From assembly GCA_903906325.1 (NCBI GenBank), contig CAIVJV010000345.1:1-16205 (forward strand): a DNA stretch of 16,205 nucleotides, given 5' to 3'. The translations under genes were made by a program, and so were the position numbers. Position 1 is the stretch's first letter. Each line of letters begins with the position of its first letter. This document shows positions 4,090-11,486 of this stretch, piece after piece. Under the pieces are notes generated by a model that saw only the letters and a list, made by a program, of their open reading frames with translations, searched no databases and was not told where the DNA came from. Source of the DNA: an uncultured Gemmatimonadota bacterium (GTDB lineage Bacteria > Gemmatimonadota > Gemmatimonadetes > Gemmatimonadales > Gemmatimonadaceae).

Positions 4090-6948
4090 CTAGCGGGGGT
4101 GGTTGCGGCGGCCTCGCGTTGGTGCCGGCGTCGTCGCGGGAGCGGCCGCCCCGAGCAACGGGGCGAGGAACCGACCGGTGTGTGAGGCCGCCACCTGCGT
4201 GATCGCCTCCGGGGTCCCCATCGCGACGACCGTGCCGCCGGCCTCACCCCCCTCGGGTCCCATGTCGATCAGCCAGTCGGCACGCGCGATCACATCCAGA
4301 TTGTGCTCGATCAGCACGACGGTGTGGCCCGCCTCGACCAGGCGGTCGAGCACGTCGCAGAGGACCTCGATGTCCCGCGCATGAAGCCCCGTGGTCGGCT
4401 CATCGAGCAGATAGAGCTTCCGCCCCTGCTGCTTGGCCGCGAGCGCGAGCTCCCGCGCGACCTTGAGGCGCTGCGCCTCGCCCCCGGAGAGCGTGGTCGC
4501 CGGTTGTCCGAGGCGGAGATAACCGAGCCCGACCTGCTGCACCTGCCACAGGGCCTGTCCCAGCTTCTCCTCGTGGGGGAAGAAGCGGATCGCCTCGTCG
4601 ATCGTCATCTCGAGCACGTCGGTGATGCGCTTGCCGAGATAGGTGACGTCGAGCACCTCCGGCTTGTAGCGCGTGCCGCCGCAGCTCTCGCAGGGGACGA
4701 AGACATCGGCCATGAAGACCATCTCGACCTCGAGCGCGCCGGCGCCTTCACACGCATCGCACCGCCCGCCCGCCACGTTGAACGAGAAGGTCCCCGCGGT
4801 ATAGCGCCGCTGTCGGGCGAGCGGGAGGTCGGCGAAGAGCTTCCGGATCTCGTCGAACGCCTTCACGTACGTCACGGGGTTGGAGCGCGGGGAACGCCCG
4901 ATCGGCTCCTGATCGATCAGCACCACCTCGTCCAGCAGCTCGGCGCCGTCGAGGCGCTCGTAGTGACCGACCGTCTCCCCGAGGTGTTGGCGCGCGGTGT
5001 GCTCCCCGGTGAGACGATGTTCGAGGGCGCGGTAGAGGATGTCGTGGACGAGCGTGCTCTTCCCCGAGCCCGAGACGCCGGTGACGACGGTCAACGTCCG
5101 CAGCGGGATCCTCGCCGTGACGTCGCGCAGATTGTGGGCCCGTGCGCCGCTGATGGTGAGCCACTGTGGTCCCGCGCGGCGGCGCGTCTCGGGGCGGGGG
5201 ATGGTGCGCGCGCCGGTGAGATACTGCCCCGTGAGCGGGGAGTCGGCGGCGCGGGAGGTCGGCCCGCTGAAGACGAGTTCGCCGCCATGCGTCCCCGCGC
5301 CGGGCCCGAGCTCGAGCATCCAGTCGCTCATCCGCATCGCCTCGAGGTCGTGCTCCACCATCAGGACGGTGTTCCCGCCGTCGCGAAGACGGGCGAGCAA
5401 TCCCAGGAGGCGATCGAGATCGCGCGCATGGAGCCCGATGCTCGGTTCGTCGAGCACGTAGAGCGTGTCGACGAGCCGCGCCCCCAACGAGTTGGCGAGG
5501 CCGATGCGCTGTGCCTCACCGCCGGAGAGGGTGCGCGTCGCCCGGTCGAGCGAGAGATAGGTGAGCCCCACATCGCAGAGGAAGGCGATGCGGTCGCGGG
5601 CCTCGCGGAGGATATGCCCCGCGATCGCGCTCTCCTGTTCCGAGAGGGTGAGCGCATCGATCCAGGGGCGCAGGGCGCCGACGGGCTTCGCCGCCACCGC
5701 GGCGATGGTCTCCCCCCCCACCCGCACCTGGCGCGCGGCGGGTTGGAGCTTGGTGCCCTCGCAACTCGTGCAGGTCTGCGCCGTCTGATACTGCCGCAGG
5801 AAGACACGGATGTACTGCTTGTACTTCTTGGGCTCGAGCGCATCGAGGAAGGGGAAGATCCCCACGTACCCCTTGGCCTTGCCCCGCAGGAGACGCTCGC
5901 GCTGCGCCTTCGTCAGCGTCTGCCAGGGGCGGTCGAGCGGGATCCCCTCCTTCTTCGCGAACTCCGCCAGCGCCCGCCGTTTCCCTTCGTAGCGGGGCAT
6001 CGTCCACGGATGCAGCGCGCCCTCGCGGAGCGATCGCTCGGGATAGGGGACGATCAGCGCCTCGTCATACTCGAGGGTCGCACCGAAGCCATTGCAGGTG
6101 CCGCACGCCCCGCGCGGATTGTTGAACGAGAAGAGCTGCGGGGTCGGGGCGGGGGCCACGGAGCCATCATCCGGGCAGCGGAAGGCGGTGGTGAACCGCC
6201 GCACCGTGGCATCGCCCGCCGCGCCATCGCCGATCAGCACGAGGGCATCGCCGTCCCCCTCCGCGAACGCCGTCTCGAGCGCCTCGACGAGGCGCGCGCG
6301 CCCCTCCGCCGCGATCGCGAGTCGGTCGGTCACGACGGCGAGCGACTTCGCCTTCGCGAGATTCGGCGTCGCCGTCGCGAGGTCATCCAGGTGGAAGACC
6401 GCCTCGTCGACGAGGACGCGCACGAAGCCCTTCGCCTTGAGATGTGAGACGATCTGCGCGTGGGTGAGCTTGGACGACCGCGCGAAGGGGAAGGCGATGT
6501 GGAGCCGGGTCCCCGCCGGGAGGGCGAGCAGCTGCTCGGCCACCCGCTCCGCCGACTCGGGGCGGAGCACCCGATCGCAGGTCGGGCAGTGGGTGTGGCC
6601 GACCCGGGCCCAGAGGAGCCGCAGATAGTCGTAGATCTCGGTCGCCGTGCCTACCGTGGAGCGCGAGGTCCGCGTCGGGTTCTTCTGCTCGATCGCGACG
6701 GCGGGGGAGAGTCCCTCGATCCGGTCGACGTCGGGCTTCGGCATCCGCTCGAGGAACTGCCGGGCGTACGCCGAGAGGGACTCCACATAGCGGCGCTGGC
6801 CTTCGGCGTAGATGGTGTCGAAGGCGAGCGAGGACTTCCCCGACCCCGACGGCCCCGTGACGACGGTGATCGCCCGGCGCGGGAAGTCGAGGTCGAGGCC
6901 TTTGAGGTTGTGGAGCCGAGCCCCGCGGATGACGATGCGGTCCTTCAT
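4090..6948 (-). CDS. uvrA: excinuclease ABC subunit A
   Basis: UvrA is the damage-recognition ATPase of nucleotide excision repair; its dimer loads UvrB at lesions. The 952-residue product has both ABC modules. The first has Walker A GPSGSGKSS at residues 32-40, ABC signature LSGGEAQR near 475 and LDEPSIGLHARD. The second has Walker A GVSGSGKST near 625, LSGGEAQR near 818 and LDEPTTGLHARD. UvrA-specific blocks LSAYARQFLERM and RSTVGTATEIYDYLRLLWAR are present. The C-terminal zinc module has its four Cys (CDAC and CESC, about residues 726-750). The first zinc module has C258, C282 and C285, but the expected fourth Cys is Asp261. The first ATPase carries NPTRTSRSTVGT rather than NPRSTVGT, suggesting a divergent UvrA clade. 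The upstream leader is pyrimidine-rich without a Shine-Dalgarno. No LexA-like palindrome was seen. Confidence 0.97.
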   Translation of the reverse strand: MKDRIVIRGARLHNLKGLDLDFPRRAITVVTGPSGSGKSSLAFDTIYAEGQRRYVESLSAYARQFLERMPKPDVDRIEGLSPAVAIEQKNPTRTSRSTVGTATEIYDYLRLLWARVGHTHCPTCDRVLRPESAERVAEQLLALPAGTRLHIAFPFARSSKLTHAQIVSHLKAKGFVRVLVDEAVFHLDDLATATPNLAKAKSLAVVTDRLAIAAEGRARLVEALETAFAEGDGDALVLIGDGAAGDATVRRFTTAFRCPDDGSVAPAPTPQLFSFNNPRGACGTCNGFGATLEYDEALIVPYPERSLREGALHPWTMPRYEGKRRALAEFAKKEGIPLDRPWQTLTKAQRERLLRGKAKGYVGIFPFLDALEPKKYKQYIRVFLRQYQTAQTCTSCEGTKLQPAARQVRVGGETIAAVAAKPVGALRPWIDALTLSEQESAIAGHILREARDRIAFLCDVGLTYLSLDRATRTLSGGEAQRIGLANSLGARLVDTLYVLDEPSIGLHARDLDRLLGLLARLRDGGNTVLMVEHDLEAMRMSDWMLELGPGAGTHGGELVFSGPTSRAADSPLTGQYLTGARTIPRPETRRRAGPQWLTISGARAHNLRDVTARIPLRTLTVVTGVSGSGKSTLVHDILYRALEHRLTGEHTARQHLGETVGHYERLDGAELLDEVVLIDQEPIGRSPRSNPVTYVKAFDEIRKLFADLPLARQRRYTAGTFSFNVAGGRCDACEGAGALEVEMVFMADVFVPCESCGGTRYKPEVLDVTYLGKRITDVLEMTIDEAIRFFPHEEKLGQALWQVQQVGLGYLRLGQPATTLSGGEAQRLKVARELALAAKQQGRKLYLLDEPTTGLHARDIEVLCDVLDRLVEAGHTVVLIEHNLDVIARADWLIDMGPEGGEAGGTVVAMGTPEAITQVAASHTGRFLAPLLGAAAPATTPAPTRGRRNHPR

Positions 6949-7048
6949 GGGTGGGGAAAGGTAAGGGGAGGGGTCGCGAGGGGTGGCGCCTCTCCCCCTG
7001 CCGATGCGAGCTTGCGAGCAGTCCCCCCGTCACTCCGTGGAGTCCGTG

Positions 7049-8176
7049 ATGCCGTCGTCCCTCCTCTCCCGTCGCGTGGTCCGCGCGACGACCGCGCTCG
7101 CCCTCGTCGTCGCCCCGGCGACCGCCCAACAGCGTCCGCCGGCCGACCGCCCCGTCATGAGCTTCGAGGCATACGATCCCAAGTCGACGTTGAAGGTGCC
7201 TGGCGCCGAGATCCTCCGGGCCAAGTTCCCCTTCATCGACATCCACAACCACCAGCCGCGGCGGACCGTCGCGGGGGTCGACTCGCTCGTCGGGCAGATG
7301 AACGCGCTCAACCTCCGGATCATGGTCGATCTGAGCGGGGGGACGGGGGAGGCCCTCGCCGAGAAGGTGCGGACGTATCGGACCAAGCAGGCGGGGCGCT
7401 TCGTGGTCTTCGCGAACCTCGATTTCCGCGGGATCGACGCGCCCGACTGGGGGGAGAAGGCCGCGGCGCAGCTCGAGCGCGACGTCAAGGCGGGGGCCCA
7501 GGGGCTCAAGATCTTCAAGAACCTCGGGATGGACGTGCGCGACGCGCAGGGGCGGCGGTTCCCGACGAACGATCCCAAGTTCGATCCCGTCTGGGCGAAG
7601 GCCGGCGCGCTCGGGATCCCGGTGCTGATCCACACGGCGGAGCCGGCGATGTTCTTCGAGCCGGTCGACGAGCGCAACGAGCGGTGGCTCGAGCTGACGC
7701 TCTATCCGGGACGCCGGCGCCCGGTGCCGGAGAACCCCGCGTTCGAGCCGCTGATGGCGGAACAGCACGATGTGTTCCGCAAGCATCCCAAGACGACGTT
7801 CATCAACGCGCATCTCGGGTGGTATGGGCAGGACCTCGTCCGGCTCGCCGCCCTGATGGACCGCTATCCGAACATGGTGACCGAGTTCGGCGCGGTGATC
7901 TACGAGCCGGCGCGGCAACCCAAGTTCGCGCGGCAGTTCTTCGTGAAGTACCAGGACCGGATCCTCTTCGGGAAGGACTCCTGGGTGCCGGAGGAATACA
8001 AGACGTATTTCCGCGTGCTCGAGTCGGGCGACGAGTACTTCCCGTATCACAAGAAGTACCACGCCTTCTGGGCGATGTACGGGCTCGAGCTCCCCGACGA
8101 GGTCTTGAAGAAGATCTACTACAAGAACGCGCTGCGGGTGGTGCCGGGGCTCGACGCGACGGCGTTCCCGCGCTGA
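7049..8176 (+). CDS. exported amidohydrolase-family (metal-dependent hydrolase) protein
   Basis: A TIM-barrel metal-dependent hydrolase of the amidohydrolase-2 type, 375 residues from the chosen start. Visible metal and active-site pieces are FIDIHNHQ (the HxH pair), VLIHTAEP (third His), FINAHLGW (fourth His) and LFGKDSW (the usual Asp after strand 8). An N-terminal signal peptide is evident: two arginines, a hydrophobic stretch ATTALALVVAPATA, and a likely cleavage site before QQ. The mature protein should therefore be periplasmic. ATG 7049 is chosen because it begins the signal peptide and has GGAG six bases upstream; the frame is open further upstream, but that part looks non-coding. The substrate is unknown; relatives hydrolyse or decarboxylate cyclic and aromatic acids. 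The exporter gene starts 22 bases downstream, and co-expression is possible. Confidence 0.88.
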   Translation: MPSSLLSRRVVRATTALALVVAPATAQQRPPADRPVMSFEAYDPKSTLKVPGAEILRAKFPFIDIHNHQPRRTVAGVDSLVGQMNALNLRIMVDLSGGTGEALAEKVRTYRTKQAGRFVVFANLDFRGIDAPDWGEKAAAQLERDVKAGAQGLKIFKNLGMDVRDAQGRRFPTNDPKFDPVWAKAGALGIPVLIHTAEPAMFFEPVDERNERWLELTLYPGRRRPVPENPAFEPLMAEQHDVFRKHPKTTFINAHLGWYGQDLVRLAALMDRYPNMVTEFGAVIYEPARQPKFARQFFVKYQDRILFGKDSWVPEEYKTYFRVLESGDEYFPYHKKYHAFWAMYGLELPDEVLKKIYYKNALRVVPGLDATAFPR

Positions 8177-8198
8177 GCCGCGGCGCGCGGGGATCGGC

Positions 8199-10025
8199 AT
8201 GGGGGTGATGGCGCCGGACGACGAGCTGGTCGGTCGCGCCTTCGACGGTCGTCTGGCGCGCCGGCTGTTCGGCTATGTGCGCCCGTACGTCGGGCTCGTC
8301 GTCGGGGCGCTGCTGGTGTTGATGCTCGCGGGGGCGCTGCAGCTCGTCCCGCCCCTGCTCACGCGGCGGGTGATCGACGTGGCGATCCCCGCGGGGGACG
8401 GGGCGGCGATCCGCCACGCCGCCCTCCTCATGGTGGGGGCGCTCCTCCTCCAGGTGTGCTGCGGGTATCTCGAGACGCTGCTCACGGGGATCCTCGGGCA
8501 GCGGGTGATGCATGACCTCCGACGCGAGCTCTTCGCCCGGCTCCAGCGGCTCCCGATCCCCTTCTTCGACAAGAATCCGGTGGGACGGCTCGTCACCCGC
8601 GTGACGTCCGACGTGGAGTCGTTGAACGAGCTCTTCGCCTCGGGGGTGGTCGCCGGGATCGGCGACCTCTTCACCCTCGCGGCGATCACCGTGATGATGG
8701 TGCTCGTGGATTGGCGGCTCGCCCTCGCGGCCTATCTGGTGGTGCCGGGGCTCCTCTGGGTCTCGCGGGTGTTCCGCGTCCGGGTCCGGGCGGCGTATCG
8801 CGACATCCGCACGCATCTCGCGGCGATCAACGCCTTCCTGCAGGAGCGGGTGACGGGGATGCGGGTGGTGCAGCTCTTCGGTCGCGAGCGCGAGGAGATC
8901 GCCCGGTTCGCCGCGCTCGATCGGGCGCACCTCACCGCGCACCTCAAGTCGATCACCGTCTACGCGCTCTACTTCCCCGCGATCGAGCTCCTCACCACGG
9001 TCGCGTTGGCGGCGCTGATCGTGTCGGCGGCCCCGCGCGTCGCGGGAGGGGCGCTCACCGTGGGCACGGTGGCGGCCTTCCTGCAGCTCGCGCGGCGCTT
9101 CTACCAGCCGCTCCAGGACCTCTCGGACAAGTACAACACGCTCCAGCAGGCGATGGCGAGCTCGGAACGGATCTTCCGCCTCCTCGACACCCCCGTGGCA
9201 CCGGGGACGGAGGAGGTGGCGGCGCCGCCGACGCGGCCCACGCGCACCGGCGGGGTGACGGTGACGTTCGAGGAGGTCTGGTTCGCGTATGAGGACGCCG
9301 CCGAGCCCACCACCTGGGTGCTCAAGGGGGTCTCGTTCACGGTACGGCCCGGGGAGACCCTCGCCCTCGTGGGGCACACCGGGGCGGGGAAGAGCACCAT
9401 CGTGAGTCTCCTACTCCGCTTCTACGACCCGCAACGCGGGCGGATCCTGCTCGACGGGCGGGACCTGCGCGAGATCCCCGTGCAGGACCTCCGCCGCCTC
9501 GTCGGCTACGTGCAGCAGGACATCTTCCTCTTCGCCGGCGACGTCGCGGCCAACATCCGCCTGGGGAACCCGGTGAGCGATGCGGCGGTGCGGGCGGCGG
9601 CGGCCCGGGTGGGGGCGGACCGGGTGATCGCGCGGCTCCCCGAGGGCTACGCCCATCGCCTGGGCGAGCGGGGGGCGAGCCTGAGCGTCGGGGAGCGGCA
9701 GCTGCTCTCCTTCGCCCGGGCGATCGCCGCCGACCCGGCCCTCCTCCTGCTCGACGAGGCGACGAGCGCCGTCGACAGCGAGATCGAGGCGGCGATCCAG
9801 CGGGGGGTGGCCACGCTCATGCAGGGGCGGACGACGATCGCCATCGCCCATCGGTTGAGCACCATCGTGGGGGCCTCGGAGATCGTGGTGCTCCACCACG
9901 GGGAGGTCCGGGAGCGCGGGACCCACCGGACCCTGCTCGCGGCCGACGGCCTCTACGCGCGGCTCTATCGGCTCCAGCTCGGGACCGAGCCGCAGGCCCC
10001 ACTCGCCGCTCCCACGCACCCCTGA
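8199..10025 (+). CDS. ABC exporter half-transporter (fused permease and ATPase)
   Basis: This 608-residue protein fuses a six-helix exporter membrane domain to a nucleotide-binding domain. Hydrophobic segments lie near residues 31-53, 73-97, 148-170, 174-192, 253-278 and 283-297. The ATPase has Walker A GHTGAGKST (392-400), Q-loop QQDIF (439-443), signature LSVGERQ (495-501), Walker B LLLLDEATS (515-523) and H-loop AHRLST (550-555). The signature has Glu where LSGGQ has Gln, a variant common in this exporter subfamily. It should form a homodimer or pair with a similar subunit in the inner membrane. The substrate (lipid, drug or peptide) is not determinable, and MsbA or MdlB-type assignment would be a guess. 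ATG 8199 has a GGGGAT Shine-Dalgarno-like stretch; ATG 8208 is an alternative. Confidence 0.93.
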   Translation: MGVMAPDDELVGRAFDGRLARRLFGYVRPYVGLVVGALLVLMLAGALQLVPPLLTRRVIDVAIPAGDGAAIRHAALLMVGALLLQVCCGYLETLLTGILGQRVMHDLRRELFARLQRLPIPFFDKNPVGRLVTRVTSDVESLNELFASGVVAGIGDLFTLAAITVMMVLVDWRLALAAYLVVPGLLWVSRVFRVRVRAAYRDIRTHLAAINAFLQERVTGMRVVQLFGREREEIARFAALDRAHLTAHLKSITVYALYFPAIELLTTVALAALIVSAAPRVAGGALTVGTVAAFLQLARRFYQPLQDLSDKYNTLQQAMASSERIFRLLDTPVAPGTEEVAAPPTRPTRTGGVTVTFEEVWFAYEDAAEPTTWVLKGVSFTVRPGETLALVGHTGAGKSTIVSLLLRFYDPQRGRILLDGRDLREIPVQDLRRLVGYVQQDIFLFAGDVAANIRLGNPVSDAAVRAAAARVGADRVIARLPEGYAHRLGERGASLSVGERQLLSFARAIAADPALLLLDEATSAVDSEIEAAIQRGVATLMQGRTTIAIAHRLSTIVGASEIVVLHHGEVRERGTHRTLLAADGLYARLYRLQLGTEPQAPLAAPTHP

Positions 10026-10066
10026 GCGCACGGCGCACGGTGCGGATCGGCGCGCCCCGCGGACGC

Positions 10067-10096
10067 TTGCCGCTCCCCCGCCGGAGTCCGTAGCTT
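10067..10096 (+). promoter_or_regulatory. probable promoter of the FHA-like / PP2C set
   Basis: TTGCCG (10067-10072) and TAGCTT (10091-10096) with an 18-base spacer form a sigma-70-like pair in the 106-base gap after the ABC exporter gene. The same TAGCTT hexamer is the proposed -10 of tRNA-Asn. Transcription would begin near 10103. Confidence 0.45.
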
Positions 10097-10105
10097 CCCT
10101 CTCTT

Positions 10106-10135
10106 ATGACGCCCCCCACCGCGCCGACCCGATGA
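10106..10135 (+). CDS. possible near-leaderless 9-codon leader ORF (MTPPTAPTR)
   Basis: An ATG at 10106 lies only 9 bases after the proposed -10 box, so it would be at or within a few bases of the transcript 5' end. It reads nine codons to a TGA at 10133-10135 that overlaps the start of the FHA-like gene as ATGA. That gene has no Shine-Dalgarno of its own, so termination of the mini-ORF could feed ribosomes into it. A 9-codon ORF can arise by chance, and codon content gives no support. Confidence 0.3.
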   Translation: MTPPTAPTR

Positions 10136-10530
10136 GCGCTCCCATCCGTGCGGAGCTGGTCGAGATCGGTTCGGGGCGGCGGGTGCCCGTCACCGACCGT
10201 GGGGTGAGCGCGGGGGGGGCTCGGGCCGAGATCACGCTCCGGGGTATCGCGGCCCCGGTGGCCTTCGTCGATCCGACCGCGGACGGGTTCGTCGTCACGG
10301 AGGCGGGACCGGGGGCCCTGACGGTCAATGATGCCCCGGTCATCGGACAGCGGCTGGCCCAGTTCGGGGACCAGGTCGCCTTCGGGGGGAGCGTCTACCG
10401 GATCGAGCCTGTGGCGGCGCGTCCCTCCGCCGTCCGCGCCCTCCTCGGGTGGCTCCTGGTGATCGGTGTCGTGGCTGGCTCGGGCCTCGCGGGCTATCTC
10501 GTCGCCGCGATGCTCCGCGGCGGGCGCTGA
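10132..10530 (+). CDS. degenerate FHA-like domain protein with C-terminal membrane anchor
   Basis: The 132-residue product has an FHA-like beta-sandwich pattern over residues 5-90. GALTVNDAPVIGQRLAQFGDQVAFGG, given here in two parts (GALTVNDAPVIG and QRLAQFGDQVAFGG), matches the FHA segment that normally reads G-T-x-V-N-G, then L-x-x-G-D-x-V-x-x-G. The phosphothreonine-contacting region, usually GR and SRxHA, reads VSAGGARAEITL: the SxxH element is not preserved. Residues 103-127 (ALLGWLLVIGVVAGSGLAGYL onward) form one transmembrane helix near the C-terminus, so the domain would be tail-anchored on the cytoplasmic face. The PP2C gene begins 4 bases downstream, supporting a signalling role. 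It may be a scaffold rather than a true phosphothreonine reader. The FHA call is pattern-based and moderate. Confidence 0.65.
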   Translation: MSAPIRAELVEIGSGRRVPVTDRGVSAGGARAEITLRGIAAPVAFVDPTADGFVVTEAGPGALTVNDAPVIGQRLAQFGDQVAFGGSVYRIEPVAARPSAVRALLGWLLVIGVVAGSGLAGYLVAAMLRGGR

Positions 10531-10534
10531 GTCG

Positions 10535-11290
10535 ATGGAACTGCGCATCGGGGCACGGACCGACGTGGGACGCGTGCGGTCGGGGAACGAGGACAACTTC
10601 TTCGTCGAGGCCGATGCGCGCCGCGGCATCTTCATCGTCGCCGATGGGATGGGGGGGCATGCCGCCGGTGAGGTCGCGAGCGAGATGGCGGTGCGGATCG
10701 TCGGGGAACGCCTCCTCACCGTCGCGTCGGTGCATGATGCCGATGCCGTCCCCGTCCTGACGGGGAGCCTCCAGGAGGCGAATCGCGAGATCTACCGGCG
10801 CATGCTCGCGGAGCAGGACAAGCAAGGGATGGGGACGACCGCCTCGGCGCTGGTCGTCTCCTCGCACGGGTTCCTGATCGGCCAGATCGGCGACTCGCGG
10901 GTCTATCTGCTGCGGGGAGGGACGCTCACGCAGCTCACCAAGGACCACTCCTACGTGCAGGAGCAGGTCGATGCCGGGGTCCTCACCCCCGAGCAGGCCC
11001 GGCATCACCCCTACAGCAACGTGATCACCCGCTGCGTGGGCTCGACCGATGCGGTGGAGGTGGATGTGTTCTCCGGTTCCGTGCAGGTGGGGGACCTCTT
11101 CCTCGTGGCCTCCGATGGGCTGACGGGGATGCTCGAGGATGGGCAGATCGCGCGGCTCCTCGCGGCGAACGCGGGGCCCGGGCGGAAGGTCGATGCGCTG
11201 ATCGACGCGGCGAACGGCCACGGCGGATTGGACAACATCACCGCGATCGTGATCGAGGTCGTCGCGATCGATGAGGGCGCCGATGGCTGA
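10535..11290 (+). CDS. PP2C-family Ser/Thr protein phosphatase (PrpC/Stp-like)
   Basis: A soluble, metal-dependent phosphatase of 251 residues that removes phosphate from Ser/Thr in proteins and normally counters a Hanks-type kinase. All PP2C metal and active-site blocks are present. These are the N-terminal DVGRVRSGNEDNFFVE (Asp20), FIVADGMGGHAAGEVAS (Asp37 with GMGG), MGTTASALVV, GQIGDSRVYLLRGG, ASDGLTGML (Asp about 194) and DNITAIVIE (Asp about 233). ATG 10535 is chosen because homology starts right there; an in-frame start at 10466 would lie inside the upstream gene. It follows the FHA-like gene by 4 bases and overlaps the small gene downstream by 8. No kinase gene is seen in the window, so its partner must be elsewhere. 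Confidence 0.95.
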   Translation: MELRIGARTDVGRVRSGNEDNFFVEADARRGIFIVADGMGGHAAGEVASEMAVRIVGERLLTVASVHDADAVPVLTGSLQEANREIYRRMLAEQDKQGMGTTASALVVSSHGFLIGQIGDSRVYLLRGGTLTQLTKDHSYVQEQVDAGVLTPEQARHHPYSNVITRCVGSTDAVEVDVFSGSVQVGDLFLVASDGLTGMLEDGQIARLLAANAGPGRKVDALIDAANGHGGLDNITAIVIEVVAIDEGADG

Positions 11291-11483
11291 CACACCGGAG
11301 ACCGTCGGCGCGCTCGCCGAGCTCTACCTGGGGAACATCCTCTACGCGATCGAGCGCTGCGCGATGCAGCTCGATGGCGAGGGGAAGCCGACCGATGCGC
11401 AGTTCTATCGCGGGATCGGTCGGGTGCTCGCCGACGCGCACGGGCGGTCGTGGTCCGCGCCGCCGCCGCACACGATCGACTGA
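11283..11483 (+). CDS. small protein of unknown function
   Basis: I do not recognise this 66-residue protein. It starts at an ATG that overlaps the last 8 bases of the PP2C gene and has GAGGG six bases upstream, a normal site for translational coupling; an in-frame ATG at 11271 is less likely. The sequence looks soluble and largely helical: LAELYLGNILYAIERCAMQL, then an acidic turn DGEGKPTD, then a second helix AQFYRGIGRVLADAH and a Pro-rich tail. No signal peptide or membrane segment is seen. The tight spacing suggests it belongs with the FHA-like and PP2C genes, perhaps as an accessory or adaptor, but that is inference. The convergent HD gene ends only 3 bases beyond. Confidence 0.6.
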   Translation: MADTPETVGALAELYLGNILYAIERCAMQLDGEGKPTDAQFYRGIGRVLADAHGRSWSAPPPHTID

Positions 11484-11486
11484 GCG

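Noticed and set aside
4303..6447. 714-codon open frame on the plus strand opposite uvrA
   Set aside because: It is antisense to a complete uvrA, is rich in Arg, Glu and Gly with no recognisable domain, and is the expected result of few stop codons at high GC.
6949..7048. Divergent uvrA/amidohydrolase gap searched for an SOS box or promoter pair
   Set aside because: No LexA-like palindrome and no -35/-10 pair with correct spacing were found on either strand; only a weak TACCTT on the uvrA side.
8167..8191. CCCGCGC/GCGCGGG inverted repeat between the amidohydrolase and ABC exporter genes
   Set aside because: A 7-bp stem with an 11-base loop is common by chance at this GC content. It overlaps the next gene's ribosome site, so calling it a terminator is not justified.
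6383..9377. Long minus-strand frames (605 and 524 codons) opposite the amidohydrolase and ABC exporter
   Set aside because: They overlap clearly identified genes, carry His/Arg/Glu-rich shadow compositions and have no domain signature.
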